64,000 bases of DNA. It comes from Hofstenia miamia (Eukaryota > Xenacoelomorpha > Acoela). The stretch lies in the NCBI GenBank assembly GCA_004352715.1, contig SCFE01000069.1:34242-98241 (forward strand), in the 5' to 3' direction. Position 1 is the stretch's first letter. Each line of letters begins with the position of its first letter. Below are positions 1 through 12,180 of this stretch, piece by piece. The notes under the pieces are model-generated. The model had not been told where the DNA came from, did no database searches, and was given only the letters and a program-made list of their open reading frames with translations. A program made the translations under genes and the position numbers.

Positions 1-309
1 ATATTAATAATTTTTTCCCTAGCAATTTTCACAAAATTTCTTCACTGTATTAGTGATATGTTAAAAACAAACGAAACTGGCACTAAGGTTTCTACCTTAA
101 TTTTTAAGAAAATGGAAAATGCTATTAGTTAAAATCAACATTAATCCAAATAGCTATTCAACAGCATCCTTGTTCATTTATATTAAAATATACCTAGGCA
201 CTTTGTATTAGACTTAGTTGAAATAAAAAACAACAAGATACTACATTGTTTTAAAAGTCAGTGAAAATGGTCACAATCAGCTTCCGAAATTATCAACAAA
301 TTTTGGAAG

Positions 310-1222
310 GGATGTGATCAATGTAAATTCGAATTAATCATCTAATGAAACCTTAAATTCATATATGAGAGGTGCACTACTATGAATGCTACCAACTTCA
401 TTAAACACACTTGAATCTAAAATGTTTTAGAAAATATTTTAAAACATATTTATGAAATTTACATTATGCGCCCACTTTAAAAAATTTTTTTTATCTTCTG
501 GACAAATAATATTACAGTAGCTAGCGGAGAATGAAAAGATTCTTTTAGAAATCAATCCCGTCCTTCTAAATGTTATACCTCAAGACTTATATTAACTCAA
601 ATTATACGAATATTTGATAAATAATTTATTTATGCAAATTTTATATTTCCATAGCAACCAATTAATGGTTTTCTAAGGCATTTGAGGAAAAAAGATTGTG
701 TGCTCAGATCACTTTCGATTTGCTTAGGAATTTAACTAAAAACATTTTCAGAATTTTTTCCAAAAGCGGTGCTACGCCGTAATTAGGCAAGACAGTAATA
801 AAATTCACGTTTACTGAGATAATTGAAAAGACCTTAGTTTAAGTGCGAGTTACATATCCTATCTTATTTTGAGCTAGATATGATTAAAAACTTGCAACAA
901 TAATGGGGGTTTATAAACCCAATCTTTGAAATATTTCACTTCGATAGTCCCCAAAAACAGTGGTCATATAGATGCTTACCTTTTTGATAAGCATAAATAC
1001 GAGATTGAACATTGTAGCTTTGCACCATTCCTTTTGCAATTACAATAATTAAGACAATGGATTCATAAATAGAACAGGTGAAATTACATTCTAAAAAATT
1101 GCAGTAAATGTAATCGTAAAATAATCAATGTTCAATGATGCTTATCTTGAGGATTCTTTTAAATTTTGAAATGTCTAAAATAATATAGTGAAGTGTCTTG
1201 ATACAAAGGAATACATTTTGAT
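310..1222. repeat. Outer left arm of large inverted duplication
   Basis: Read in reverse complement, this stretch matches 18865-20165 in the same order: the block around 318-345 pairs with 20125-20160, the block around 518-735 with 19750-19975, and the block around 1020-1215 with 18870-19080. The match is interrupted by indels and clearly more diverged than the inner arms. It contains one end of the terminal repeat seen at both ends of the 19174-19983 element (near 518), but not the other end, so the left copy looks truncated or partly deleted. No gene is visible in 1-1480. Confidence 0.75.
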
Positions 1223-1549
1223 AAAAAAATGGTTACTTTGAAAGTGAAATCTATTAAGAAAATTTCACTAACAGCACTAAGGTAGTTTCAAAATGTCAAA
1301 ATTTCTCTTTTTATGGGTCATGGTGTTTGCATCATGCCAACATTATTAATTAGCCTAAATGCTTAAAATATAATTCAATTAGTTATAGAATGTTTGAAAA
1401 GTTTTTTTAATTACTTTAATTACTTTAATTACTTTTAATTTGCATTACTTGGCAAAATTACAACGATATAATTGAAACCTAATCATGATTCAAAAGCAAT
1501 TTATTGCTGCAAGAAAAAGGTACAAAAACTATAAACTACAAAACTACAA

Positions 1550-3200
1550 AAAGCTATTTACAAATATAATAAATATATATAATATTAAAATGTGTGTGTT
1601 ATGTGTGTGTGCATTTTATACAAAATTTCCAAATGAATATAGTGTATTATTGTCATTAAGTAGGCATTGTCTATTAAAGAGGAATGTTCGCAATTTCTTT
1701 CTAAATTTCTTGTAATTTTTTTCAAATTTAATTCCTCTATTTAAGTTATTCCATAGTTTACTTGCTGTGTGGTGGAAACTATTAAAATATTTATCAATGT
1801 ATAAAAATGTTTGAGACCGTTCATTTAATTTAATAAACTGTTTTAAAAACGAAATTGCGGCCTGGCCAAATTTGAATTTAAATAATATTGATAACATATG
1901 CATTTGAATTTGATAATAAGGAGATAGTATTTTGTATTTTAATCGGTAATCGGATGCATTGTCATGTTTTTGTTCAAAATTGAATATTTTAAGGGCCCAA
2001 TTAAAAGTTTTAGACAGGAGGATGCAATGTTTTGAATTAATATTTGTAAAGAGGAATGAGCAATATTAAAAGTGTGAAAGGCAGAGTGTATTTATTAGTT
2101 GTTTGTGGTTCGTATTTGAAATATTTCTGAGATGATAAAGATACCTAACTCCAGAAGCCATTTTTTTAATTTTAGCCATGAAGAATTGTTCGAAATTTAA
2201 ATCATTGTCAATTTCGACACCTAAATAGTTAATAGATTCGCTTTGCTTTATTGGTACACTATTTAATTTAAGTTCTATGTTTTTTGTGAGATTTCTGTTT
2301 GTCTTAGGGGAGAATATTATAAATTGTGTTTTTTCAATATTTACTTTCAATTGATTATTTGAGAAATATTGTGTTAAATTTTTGATGTCATATTGGAGAT
2401 TTTTAGTTGCATTAAAGGCATTTATATCAGTACTTATGAGACATGTATCATCTGCATATTGATAAATTTTACTGTTTTTTACCTGTTGAGTTATGTCATT
2501 AACATAGATTGCAAATAGAATAGATCCGAGAATTGTGCCCTGTGGAACCCCACGGTCCGTCATAATATAATTTGATTTTTTACCATTAAGTATTACTCTT
2601 TGCTGTCGATTTTTAAGGAATGTCATTATTAAGTTAACACATTTGTTATCAAAGTTATATATATTAATTTGTCCCTTAATATTTCAAAATTCATTGAGTT
2701 AAAAGCTTTGGCAAATTAAGGAGTGCAACACAACTACATTTGTTTTGGATTAAATTAGATTTTATTTGTTCTGATATTGATAAAATTGCATCTTGAGTGC
2801 TATAACCATTTCGAAAACCAAATTGTTTTCTTGAAAGAATATTTTCAGATATCAAATATGCATTTATTTGATTATTTAATAATTTTTCAAATAGTTTACT
2901 AAAGGGATGGCCAATGCAAATGGGCCTATAATTTTGTGCATTTAGAGGGTCGCCTTTTTTATATATAGGGCTTATATCAGATTTCTTAAATTTATCCGGG
3001 AACTCATTATCAATAATGCATTGGTTAAATGCAAATAATAGATGTTCACTAAAGATATGAAAATGACGCTTAATAATAAAGATTGGAAGATTATAGGATG
3101 CTGTTGATTTATTTGTGTCTAAAGTTTTTATTATTGTTTCTAGTTCATTTGCATTTATGAGTCTAAAAGAAAAGTATGTTTTTCCTGGGAATTTATTAAT
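1550..3200 (-). mobile_element. Degenerate Jockey/CR1-like LINE, RT domain to 3' end
   Basis: A non-LTR retrotransposon lies on the minus strand. Frames read from about 3180 down to 1616 give, in order, the fingers/palm of a reverse transcriptase (phrases such as ISPIYKKGDPLNAQNYRPI and KQFGFRKQYSTQDAI, about 2980-2740), the catalytic region at 2626-2066, and the post-RT tail at 1903-1616 (NERSQTFLY...ASKLWNNLN). Frameshifts and stops break it into pieces, so it is dead. No endonuclease domain is recognised upstream. It sits in the left arm of the inverted duplication at a place where the right arm has no LINE, so it may have inserted after the duplication. Confidence 0.85.
2066..2626 (-). 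pseudogene. LINE reverse transcriptase fragment with intact YADD
   Basis: This 186-residue open stretch is the best preserved piece of the LINE polymerase. Residues about 25-48 carry the RT motif B block (DRGVPQGTILGSILFAIYVN) and residues about 57-60 carry YADD, the metal-binding motif C box. The downstream NQLKVNIEKTQFIIFSPK and INYLGVEIDNDLNF blocks are the motif D/E region typical of Jockey and CR1 superfamily elements. The open frame ends before the C-terminal domain, which continues in another frame at 1903-1616, so the element needs at least one frameshift to be read through. Assignment to RT is firm; the exact clade is inferred. Confidence 0.85.
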
Positions 3201-3779
3201 ATCAATAATTTTTTATCCATTCCAAAGCATATACTATTAATTTAGTTGATTTTAGTTTTAAGGTTTGTAGTGTAGAATTAATTTTAAATCTTCTAAAATC
3301 TAAGTGTGTCTTAAATCCAATATTCTTCAGAATTTGTATCACCCAATTTACAAACAAATTTATTAAAACTACTTCGAATGCTTTGTGCAAATAAAATTTG
3401 AAATTTCAAAATACTAAAATATAATGAATCAAGTAACAAAGTATTTGTTTCTTTTTCTCATCATATTATTATGGTTGCTCGAATTTAAGTTGTCAGAAAT
3501 AAACACTTCATAAAAAACATTTCATATACCTCTTTTTTGATGACTGATATCTACCCGTGTGTGCATACTGTTGACATAATACAAAATATTGATTTCGAAA
3601 TAGAACACGGGAGATAATTTATATTTAATAGATTTAGATATCTGAAATTTCACTAATATATCTTTACTTCTACCCTCATCAATTTTAAAATAAATTGATT
3701 ATATTTCTCAATTATGCAATTGAAAATATTGATTTTTGAAATTGAGCTTAGCAATCTAGAAAATGAAAATATATGTTAA

Positions 3780-4265
3780 ACTACCCCGATTTTGCTCTAG
3801 GGTTTTGGGGGACCACGACTATCTTGGTCCCAGTTAGGGGTGTATGCAGGATTTTATGACGAGGGGGACATTATTGTCATTACCCAATGCGGGGCGAAAA
3901 TTTTTGAAAATATTGAGAAAATATACTCTAAAAAATGCATTTCACGATCCTAGATTTTAAATTTTTCAAATTTTACGAAAGATTTTTTGATTTATACAGT
4001 AAAAATCAAATTTGGAAATCTGACGGGGGGGAGTTCCACCATGCCCACCGCCGCTGCGTACGCCACTGGTCCCAGTCCCACTTTTCAATTGGATTCAATC
4101 CCGTATCATCCCATTTCAACGGAATTTTCTAGTCACATATTTCCACAAAACGAACTTCTATTTCTACAAAATTTGCGAAAATTATTGTAATATTATGAAA
4201 TCATTTCTGGTCCCAGTCCCATTGAGTTTTTGGTCCCAGGTCTCAGCACAATGCGACTGGAACAA
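3780..4265. repeat. Cluster of TGGTCCCAG motifs, likely short transposon remnant
   Basis: The motif TGGTCCCAG occurs near 3823, 4067, 4209 and 4231, with related GTCCCA and GGGACC words around them, in a stretch more GC-rich than its flanks. Similar vocabulary appears at 24829-24910 and near 42040. This resembles the ends of nonautonomous DNA elements, but I could not define terminal repeats or a target duplication. Confidence 0.3.
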
Positions 4266-4398
4266 TAAATCGCATAGTACTAGTCGGCACCTCAAAATCC
4301 TAGATTCTTCGAATAGGTAAATTTTTTTCTAAAATTTCAATACACTTAATACATTAAAAAATCAATTGATTAATTAAAATAAAATGACATATTTTTAG

Positions 4399-5852
4399 AT
4401 GATCATTACAAATTTATAAGGAAAAAGCAACGAATTCTTTTTCACCATCGCCAAATAGAGCAACTTGAAGACTTCTTCGCAGCTCAACCCTATATTTCAG
4501 CAATTGAACGTCAATGTTTGTCTCAAAAAACAGGCCTTACAAATAATCAGGTAAATTTTTTTTTATATATAATCACATAAAAAATGATTCCCTAGTTAGT
4601 GTCACATTTAAAAAATTGGAATATTTCCAGCTTGAGATATTTGTTAACTTGTAGATTGTGTAAAGTACTAAACATGCATGTTTGTTATTTATTTAGATTC
4701 AAGTTCTTTAAATAGCACTTAACTTATAAATTTTCAAATTATAATCGATTTCACCACTGTCAAAACAAGTGAACTTCTTCCCGGATGAGGTACATTAATT
4801 TTTTCAATTTCTCTGGTATCATCCAATCCGATATAAACATCCTTCATAGTAACTGAGAAATATCAGTTGAACTATTTGTTTAGGCATGGTATCTTGTGTC
4901 CGAACTAATCTATTTTTCAGACAGTTGTTTCCTGTTATGAAATTGAATTAACCCTTATATTGTTATGCTTTCATAAATATTAATAAAGTTTGCTTTGTAT
5001 TTGTGTTTATGCGTGGCTTTGAAAATAATCACTTTTGAACAATAACATTAAATAATGAATAATTTTAAAAATAACCGTTGTTTAATTCATTTCTAGTGTA
5101 TTTATTGCCATTTAACTCATTGAGATTACCATATGCATACATTAATTTTCATATGTTTTGCAATCCTTTAAAGCTTTTTAGAACATTAAGTTTTGGTGAT
5201 TGTTTAGCAAATGTGCTTGGTGAGTGTTACAGTATATGAAGACCTTTATCGCTCTTTTTGCATGATTTGATCAATTAAAAAGTGATTGATATCTTTAAGC
5301 CGAGTTAACCAAAATCTTTAATATTTCGAATATAATATCTTAAATGTGGTTAAAAATTTTCCGGCTCATTTTCACATTTGTACTAAATTAAGACTGGTTA
5401 AGTTCCCAGATGGTGGTATGTGCAGGTAGCAGTTTCTAGAGCCAATAACAAAATTTGATAACCAATCATGTAAAATAATAGATCTGGAACTGCTACACTT
5501 AATTACTTTTAGATAAAAACTCAAATTTAGAAAGGCATGCAAATACACTTATTAAATTAGTTACAATTCTGCTCTGTGTCGTCAAATGTTTGAATTAATG
5601 ATATTTTAGGTAAAGATTTGGTTTCAAAATCGTCGTTATAAAGAGAAACGTCTGAAAGCTTTACAAACAAATATGCAACAACCTAAATCGTCACAGTCCA
5701 ATGGCATAACACTTCATCACGTCTGCCAGCTATTTAAGGAAGCAGAACTTTATACAAATAAAGAAAAACAAGAAAGAGCTCCAGAAAACTATTTTCAAAG
5801 ACTTCTAGAATTTAATAATAATTGTCACAATAATAATAAACCGCGCTTATAA
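4399..5852 (+). CDS. NK-class homeobox gene, two 3' exons (4399-4550, 5610-5852)
   Basis: Two exons encode a homeodomain transcription factor. Exon 4399-4550 follows an AG acceptor, enters in mid-codon and ends CAG|GTAAAT; it codes residues 1-44 of the homeodomain (RKKQRILF start, L16, F20 and Y25 in place). Exon 5610-5852 begins after TTTTAG in phase 0 with VKIWFQNRRYKEKR and runs to a TAA stop. W48, F49, N51 and R53 are present, and Tyr54 marks the NK-2/NK-3/NK-4 group; NRRYK is closer to NK-3 and NK-4 than to the NHRYK of NK-2. An intron between residues 44 and 45 is a known homeobox site. The tail after the homeodomain is short, about 66 residues, ending in an Asn-rich stretch. The 5' exon(s) were not found. 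Exon 2 has an inverted copy at 16317-16559. Confidence 0.8.
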
Positions 5853-6109
5853 CAAATTTGTAAATTCAAAATGAGTGTAAATATGATCAATTTATAAATT
5901 AACAGTGTTTTCATTCCATTTTGAGGTATTATATATATATATACTTGTAATAGATTAATTAATCTAAAGCTCGTTAATATACTTAAGCAATTAAATTTTT
6001 TTCTAAGATTAATCAGATGCAGTTCCGTGTGAATGATTGGTGCACTGTTAAGCCGTGTTCATCACTTGAACCAAATTCTGTTAAATGCTATTTCACTTAN
6101 ACTTTGAGG

Positions 6110-6155
<46 letters not shown>

Positions 6156-6331
6156 GTGGTTGTGTAATAGATTAATTAATTAATCGAAAACTCGTTAATA
6201 TACTTAAGCAATTGAAGTTTTTTCTAAAATTAATCAGATGCAATTCCGTATAAATTATTGGTGCATTATTAATCCGTGTTCATCACTTGAACCAAATTCT
6301 GTTAAATGCTATTTCATTTATTCCACTTAAT
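4756..6331. repeat. Inner left arm of inverted duplication
   Basis: The reverse complement of this stretch matches 16062-17415 with only a few differences per hundred bases, covering most of the homeobox intron, the whole of the last exon and its downstream flank. Similarity starts abruptly around CTGTCAAAACAAG at 4756 and ends around TTCCACTTAA at 6331. It is much closer to its partner than the outer arms are to each other. A single N at 6100 lies inside it. Confidence 0.9.
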
Positions 6332-6332
6332 T
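5919..6332. repeat. Direct duplication around a single N at 6100
   Basis: 5919-6099 and 6101-6332 start with the same TTTGAGGTATTATATA and end with the same AAATGCTATTTCA(C/T)TT words, differing by about one base in twelve and by a longer (TA)n in the second. The lone N is exactly at the junction. The right inner arm has one copy, resembling the first unit over most of its length and the second at its outer tip. A joined pair of alternative haplotypes is the simplest reading. Confidence 0.7.
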
Positions 6333-6603
6333 TCATTTGTCGCTAAATGATATTGCAAAAGTTATCCTTAATTTAAAAGTTATGATTTAAACAATCTTTA
6401 GTTTCTTGACGTTAAATTCACGAAGAATTTGTCAAAATTTGTTAAAATTTGAAAACGCCACAAAATAGACTTTGTCTCCTCTTTCTTTTTCGAAACTATT
6501 TTCTCCAAAAAGCTAAATACTTAGGGGTAAAGTTTTTGCTTGTGTAAAGGTATTATACCTAGTTATTATCAATATTTCCAACAGTCGTACATTAGACGAA
6601 ATA

Positions 6604-6977
6604 TTGTTTTGTTTAAATATATTTTCCTCGACAGATGGCGCACAAAAATGGTTTATAAATCATAGAATTACATTTCATCTAATGGATAAAACTGTTCAAA
6701 AATATGAGCAGGCGGCTTGTAACCTTATGCTAACACTAGTGGATATCTATATCTATCTATACAAATTGTTGTGCTCTATTTACTAATAAGAGTTTTCAAT
6801 TCGGAAATTATTAAAAAATACATAGTTGTCGAACAATACATTCATGATCACCAAGACCTTTTAAAAAAAGAAATTAAAATTTTCAATAATCGATTAAAGA
6901 AGTCATCTAATATTTTAAAGGAACAAAGTTCTTATTATTTATTTAAGCAGCATGACAAATATCAAGCTATGAGATAG
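6604..6977 (+). other. Possible coding remnant, helix-rich, unrecognised
   Basis: Two overlapping open stretches in different frames (6604-6786 and 6771-6977) have a composition that looks more coding than their surroundings: a DGAQKWF...DKTVQKYEQAAC segment and a lysine-rich segment (YIHDHQDLLKKEIKIF, then SSNILKEQSSYYLFKQ). A TTTTCCTCGACAG word just before the first could be a splice acceptor. I do not recognise a family. They could be exons of one gene, a decayed transposon ORF or chance. From 6978 to about 8730 I see no supported gene, only AT-rich sequence and a short (TA)n near 8060. Confidence 0.2.
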
Positions 6978-8849
6978 AAATAGTCGCCATCACAACCTTC
7001 TTCTTTGAATATATAACTATCAGGATTTCTTTTAATAAATATTATAGTACATATCTAACCTTCTTAGCAAGGTTCCCGGTCTTTGGCATTGCTTTCCTTG
7101 TCTTTATTATGTCTTTTCAGGAGAGGTATGGTGTTTAAGAAAATTTAAAGTACTCATAACCAAAGAATAGCGAGTGTCTCATGTTTTAAGATCATTCTCG
7201 ACCATGGTCCCATAAGGCCTGCCTTTGCTTGCAATTGTTTTGGCGTCACTACTGCCAACTTAGCACACAGTCAGCCTTAACTGGTTTTTGAAGTCCATTT
7301 ACATATCTGAAGAAAAAGATGCAGTTTTGCATTCCTCCCAAATGCTCTAAACCTTAGAATTACATGAATGTTATGTATGAAGTGTATTTAAGTCATTTTT
7401 TCAAAAAAAAATAAGTTTTCAAAGGAAATTAGCTTTTATTGATAATCACCAAATAACATTCGTAAAAAATGCTTAAACTTCGCTTAGACCAGTAATATTT
7501 TTTCGTCATAAACTTTTATTTTTAGTGTAGCACAATTTATACATATAACATACTTTATTGGTTGTTCAAGCTACTTGCAACAAGTTTAAAATTACATTTT
7601 GTAATATGTAAAATATGCTCTCAAAAATCCAAACAAGACAATTACATTTCATGGAAGATGATTTTTTTGCAAAAGGAAATTTTCAGTGCAAGTCTTTCAC
7701 AAAAATTCTGTTTGCAACGTTATACAAAATTTGTATATGTGCTATACGTATTAAAAAGGTCTAAACAGAAGATTCATATTTGCAAATAGTCACTTTGAAT
7801 AAAGAATTATCAACGTCTACAGCAGATTTCATTAGCTAAAATATTGCTAAATTCAAGAATTTGAAAACTTCGTTCATGCTAAAGTGTTTTTGGTTCAAAT
7901 TTTGTTTATAATCAACTCTATAGTTTCATGCTTTTCGGCTAACTACTCATCTCTATAGACAGGCTCCTCTTAAGAAAAACTGAATTGATATTTATATCCT
8001 TCACATATGAACATTTGTTATAAATTTCCTAGGTGTGATAATGACGAAAGTTTTTTTTGCAATATATATATATATATGTACAATTAGATTTTGGCAAGAA
8101 ATTTTCAAAAAACAATGGAGGCTTAAGCACCCAAGGTTTGACGCCACTGGAATGCTATCTTGTGTTTCAAGAATTGAATTATACATGTAATATTTACTCA
8201 ACAAATATTTAAATATAGATAGTTTTCTTGGAATAACCTGTTCAGGCAGACTAATCATAAGACAACACCTTAAGCCATTAGCTACCACAAGCCCCACATA
8301 GTAACCAACAAAAAGTATGCTTATTTATCTAAAATGTTCTCAAATATTATTGAAATGCATAGAGCAATTCGTGAAATTTAGAGCCAAACACATTTCGCAG
8401 TTGAATCTTTGAGCTTCAACAATTTCACTTATTTACTTCACAATGCTCAAGCAAGGACCAGTTGCCTAAATTAAAATTTTCCAAATGCCTTTATTCTTAA
8501 CAGTACCAAACTATAATTACAAAAGATCAAAAATATATATTATAAAGAAGCAGAATATGATTTAATTAAAAATTTATTAAATTTTAAACGAAGGCCAAAT
8601 GAGCACTTATGTGACATTACAGATCTTCTTCTGACATCAATGCTCTATCTAATCTTAGTGCAAAGCCTTGATTTTTGTTCAATTTAATTGAAGTAATTTT
8701 ACTCCTTCGAAAATGAATTCAGAATAAGACTGTAATGCATGAGGTTCTCTTTGAGAAGACATCTAAAAAACCAAATGTTAGACAAATGAACTTTTACTTA
8801 CAAACACTAGTTTTAGATGCTGTAAACAACGTGGAAAGTTATCATATCA

Positions 8850-9960
8850 GTTCAAAAATTGTTTCTATTATCAGTGCAACTGATAAACGTTCGACTTGCA
8901 ACATGTACTCTTCTATATCATCATTCTTTTTTGTTCAAAATAATTTTGTATTGATTCCACGCGGTGGGAGTAGCATGGAAATGATCGTAAGAATGTTGGA
9001 TCAACAATTTAAAATCAGATTTTATGGTTCCATCAAGCCTCAAATAATAATTATATGCTTTTCCTGTCAGGAAACTTAGAAACTGTGCTATCACGTGCTT
9101 TTGAAGAAAATAACCATTCTTCGAATGTGGGAGAGGTTCCATTGGCTTTACCCAAGAAGCGTCTCAGTGTCATTCTAATTTTTAGACTTTCATCAACTGC
9201 TAAAGGTGGCAAGTTGGTATGAAAAGATTTTTTATTTTGCGTAAGGCTTGTGATAGCCATTAACGTATTTTCAATTGAATCTAATTTTTTATTTAGTGGT
9301 GAAAGTAGTGGATCATTGAATTGTTTTTGAGGGGTATGAGCTCTTTGTGTGAATTATTGGCAATGGTAAGAGGCGTTGAATGTGAAAAATGATTTTTACA
9401 ATCGCAGGGGACTTAATTACACTTTGTTCTGTATTTTTATTACATAGATCGGGTTTTCTAACAATCTCAGAAGTTTTTAGAATTGTTGTTTTATCCTGAT
9501 AGGATTGAAAATTGGTTAAATTAATTTTGTTATTCTGTATTTCTCGATGCAACACATTGTTTTCCGCTTCTTGCGCTATGAGTTGTCGTGTTACCTGAAT
9601 ATTTTGCATATTACAGTCTTCGACCTGTTTAATTAATTTTGTATTCGATTGAATAACTTCTTTTTTTATTTGTGTTAGCAATTTGTTTTTGAATATCTAT
9701 ATCTTTATCTTCAAGTGTTTGGTATTGAAAGAGAATGTCACGGTTTTCATTCTCGAGCACATTGCAATTAGTTCGTCCTTTTCGTTTTTTTGTTCAAGTA
9801 CCTTTTTTCAAAGTGATTGGTTCTCCTCGTACATTTCGTGGAATCGTCTAACGTTTTCGATCTGCATTAAATCGAACTTTTCTTTCAATTGAGTTACCTC
9901 ATTTTCTAGAAAAGCGGTTCTGTCTAGGCAGTCCTCCTTATAATTATTGGGAAGTTAAAG
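8850..9960 (-). pseudogene. Degenerate gag-like ORF of an LTR retrotransposon
   Basis: Read on the minus strand from about 9960 downward, three frames pass the same protein along. First comes a long coiled coil (TAFLENEVTQLKEKFDL, then IENVRRFHEMYEENQSL, then VLENENRDILFQYQTLEDKD, then KLIKQVEDCNMQNIQVTRQL at 9681-9313). It is followed by a block with FEEWLFSSKAR (ORF 9260-9051) and, after a frameshift, FLTGKAYNYYLRLDG and LLIQHSYDHF (9142-8921). The last pair resembles the capsid region of Ty3/Gypsy-type Gag proteins (W..F then LTGKA..Y). Several stops and frameshifts are present, so it is inactive. The LTR-like repeat at 10290-11026 lies just upstream in the same orientation. No pol genes were found. 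This is family inference from motifs, not a database match. Confidence 0.5.
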
Positions 9961-10289
9961 GAGCTTCGACTAGTACAACTTAACAGACATAAGTATAACT
10001 AGGTTTGGTAGGCTAGGTTCTGCAATTGTAAAAAAAAATTTTGACTTTTTGCCAGCACTGAAAGTGATTGCAGTCCTATTGTAATAAGGTTCCATCTCTT
10101 TTTGTAGGGTTCAACATCTTCTTGGTGGTTATATCGTAGCTCTCTCTGAAAAAAAATATAGTTACTTATAAAATGATACTTGTACTCAGGGTCCTGAGGT
10201 ATTCGTCATTGGCATCTGTATGAAAATCAGCAAGCAGTTCTAATTCCCTATTGTCTGAAAGTTTTGTGACGATGCATGGATTTACAGAT

Positions 10290-11026
10290 GCTACAAAATA
10301 ACTGACTCCTCCTGCGATTATTACCCTATCCTATTAAAAGTTAAAAGTAAACAGGAGATCATGTTAGGGGAAGAGTGATCACACTCGGCCGACCTGATAC
10401 AGACAGCCTTTAAGAAAGAGTCATATAAAACTAGAGCCCTAATTAAGATAAAGAATAAAGAATCCCTAGCTCTTGGGTGCAGAGAGTGAAACCTACATGC
10501 TAAGTTAAGAACCTAAGCTCAGTGCATTCCTCGTCTTGTGCAATTTTGGTGAAAGCAATAAATGTTAATTTTTTTCTATGAATAAATGCAGTACAACAAA
10601 AACCCTAGCCGTTAAAGGGAGCATGCCAGTCAAGTTGTACCACGTTTGGGTGTCGTTCAACTACGCAAACTAATTTAGAAACATATAAATTTTAGTAAAA
10701 TATAGTGAAGATATATAAGTAAAAAACGAGTTTACTGAGATTAATCGAAGAGAACAAAAATGAATAACTCACACCTATTTATACAAAATAAAACTGGTAC
10801 TATAAATAATATCATACAGTAGGAAGATTATAGGCAAATGGTTGACAGGTACAATTTGGTCTTCTGCTATTAATTTTAACGCATCACAAATTAGCAGAAA
10901 TTTAAACTGAAATATATAGCACCGTTTGTCATTTCATCAAATTAGCAATTGAAATAATATGGAAAGATTACAATTGAAATTGCAATAAATAACGAGTGCG
11001 AGTAGTTTTAATGGCGTTATGTCACA
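10290..11026 (-). repeat. Dispersed LTR-like repeat, copy 1 (CpG-rich)
   Basis: About 737 bases, bounded by TG and CA, align along their whole length with 43834-44590 in the same orientation. Shared landmarks include ACTCCTCCTGC at the start, AGTTAAAAGTAAACAGGA, ACTAGAGCCCTAATTA, AAATTAGCAGAAATT and the TTATG(T/G)CACA end. Length, TG...CA ends and position directly upstream of the gag-like relic suggest an LTR in minus orientation, but target duplications and a primer-binding site are not convincing. This copy keeps many CpGs that are lost in the other copy. Confidence 0.6.
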
Positions 11027-11281
11027 ATATATTGGGATAGATACTTCTGAATTTTCTGATATTTGCAATCTTGATGAAATCCTAGTGTTCTGTGAAATGT
11101 TCACAAAAGAGAACCTAGAATTTCTAAAATTGGTTATCATATTCCTTGGAGGTTCTCCACCTTGTGGTGTAAAATTTCGTCAACCAGGAGTTTTGCACAG
11201 AGCCTGCTGGATGACAACTGCATTGCACTCAATAAATATCTTGCACTGACGCACGCAATTTCAACTGATAACCCAAGAAGA

Positions 11282-11499
11282 CAGGCTTGTCCAGGGGGTG
11301 GGGATCCGTGGGGCCCCATGGAGATCCCCATGGATCTCGTAGGGTGGGGTGGTGTGGGGATGAATGTTTGTTCCATGGGTTTCGTGGAGATTGGTGGGTA
11401 TTTTAACATTCATTCTATTATGCCCTAAATTTAAGGGGTTTAAACAGATCCAGAGGGGATGAGAGCCCTCCCACAGTCCTCATCATAATTAGAATAAGA

Positions 11500-11530
<31 letters not shown>

Positions 11531-12056
11531 TCTAAATAAAAGTATTTCTACATATTTGTTGTTTATTATGTCAATTCAGGTTACTACATTATTTCTTAAA
11601 ATACCGAAAAATTATTAGCAAGTTTGTAAAAGAGTATATTATTGAAAGTGAAAGTACTGTGAATCATACTGATTTGTCAGAAGACAGCGATGATGAATAA
11701 AATGTGTGTGGTTATTGATTTGCTCATTATAATTGCATTATTTCTTTTCTTTGTTTATTGTGTATTGTTAGTTCACGCATATATATATATATATANNNNN
11801 NNNNNNNNNNNNNNNNNNNNNNNNNNNNNNNNNNNNNNNNNNNNNNNNNNNNNNNNNNNNNNNNNNNNNNNNNNNNNNNNNNNNNNNNNNNNNNNNNNNN
11901 NNNNNNNNNNNNNNNNNNNNNNNNNNNNNNNNNNNNNNNNNNNNNNNNNNNNNNNNNNNNNNNNNNNNNNNNNNNNNNNNNNNNNNNNNNNNNNNNNNNN
12001 NNNNNNNNNNNNNNNNNNNNNNNNNNNNNNNNNNNNNNNNNNNNNNNNNNNNNNNN

Positions 12057-12088
<32 letters not shown>

Positions 12089-12180
12089 TGTTGTGGGGAT
12101 ACGTGAGCCCCATGGATATCCCCACAAAAATTATCGTGAGGTGGGGTGGGGATCGAAAGTTTGCCCCATGGACAAGCCTG
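11282..12180. mobile_element. Nonautonomous or truncated hAT element with 8-bp TSD
   Basis: The ends are inverted repeats: CAGGCTTGTCCAGGGGG at 11282 and its complement CCCCATGGACAAGCCTG ending at 12180, agreeing over CAGGCTTGTCCA plus GGGG. The 8 bases CAAGAAGA flank both sides (11274-11281 and 12181-12188). TIRs starting CAG and an 8-bp target duplication are hallmarks of the hAT superfamily. Just inside both ends are GGGGATCC/CCATGG-rich repeats. The interior holds (TA)n tracts, a 261-base gap (11796-12056) and a short open tail ending in LSEDSDDE before a stop at 11699, preceded by an AG acceptor near 11578, which could be the last exon of a transposase; that last point is speculative. 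Confidence 0.8.
11796..12056. other. Assembly gap inside (TA)n
   Basis: A run of 261 Ns flanked on both sides by TA dinucleotide repeats, inside the hAT element. Confidence 0.99.

Noticed and set aside
4304-4316. Possible tiny exon before homeobox exon 4399-4550 (AG|GTAA at 4317)
   Set aside because: In the required phase a stop lies at 4301-4303 and there is no start codon, so it cannot be the 5' exon.
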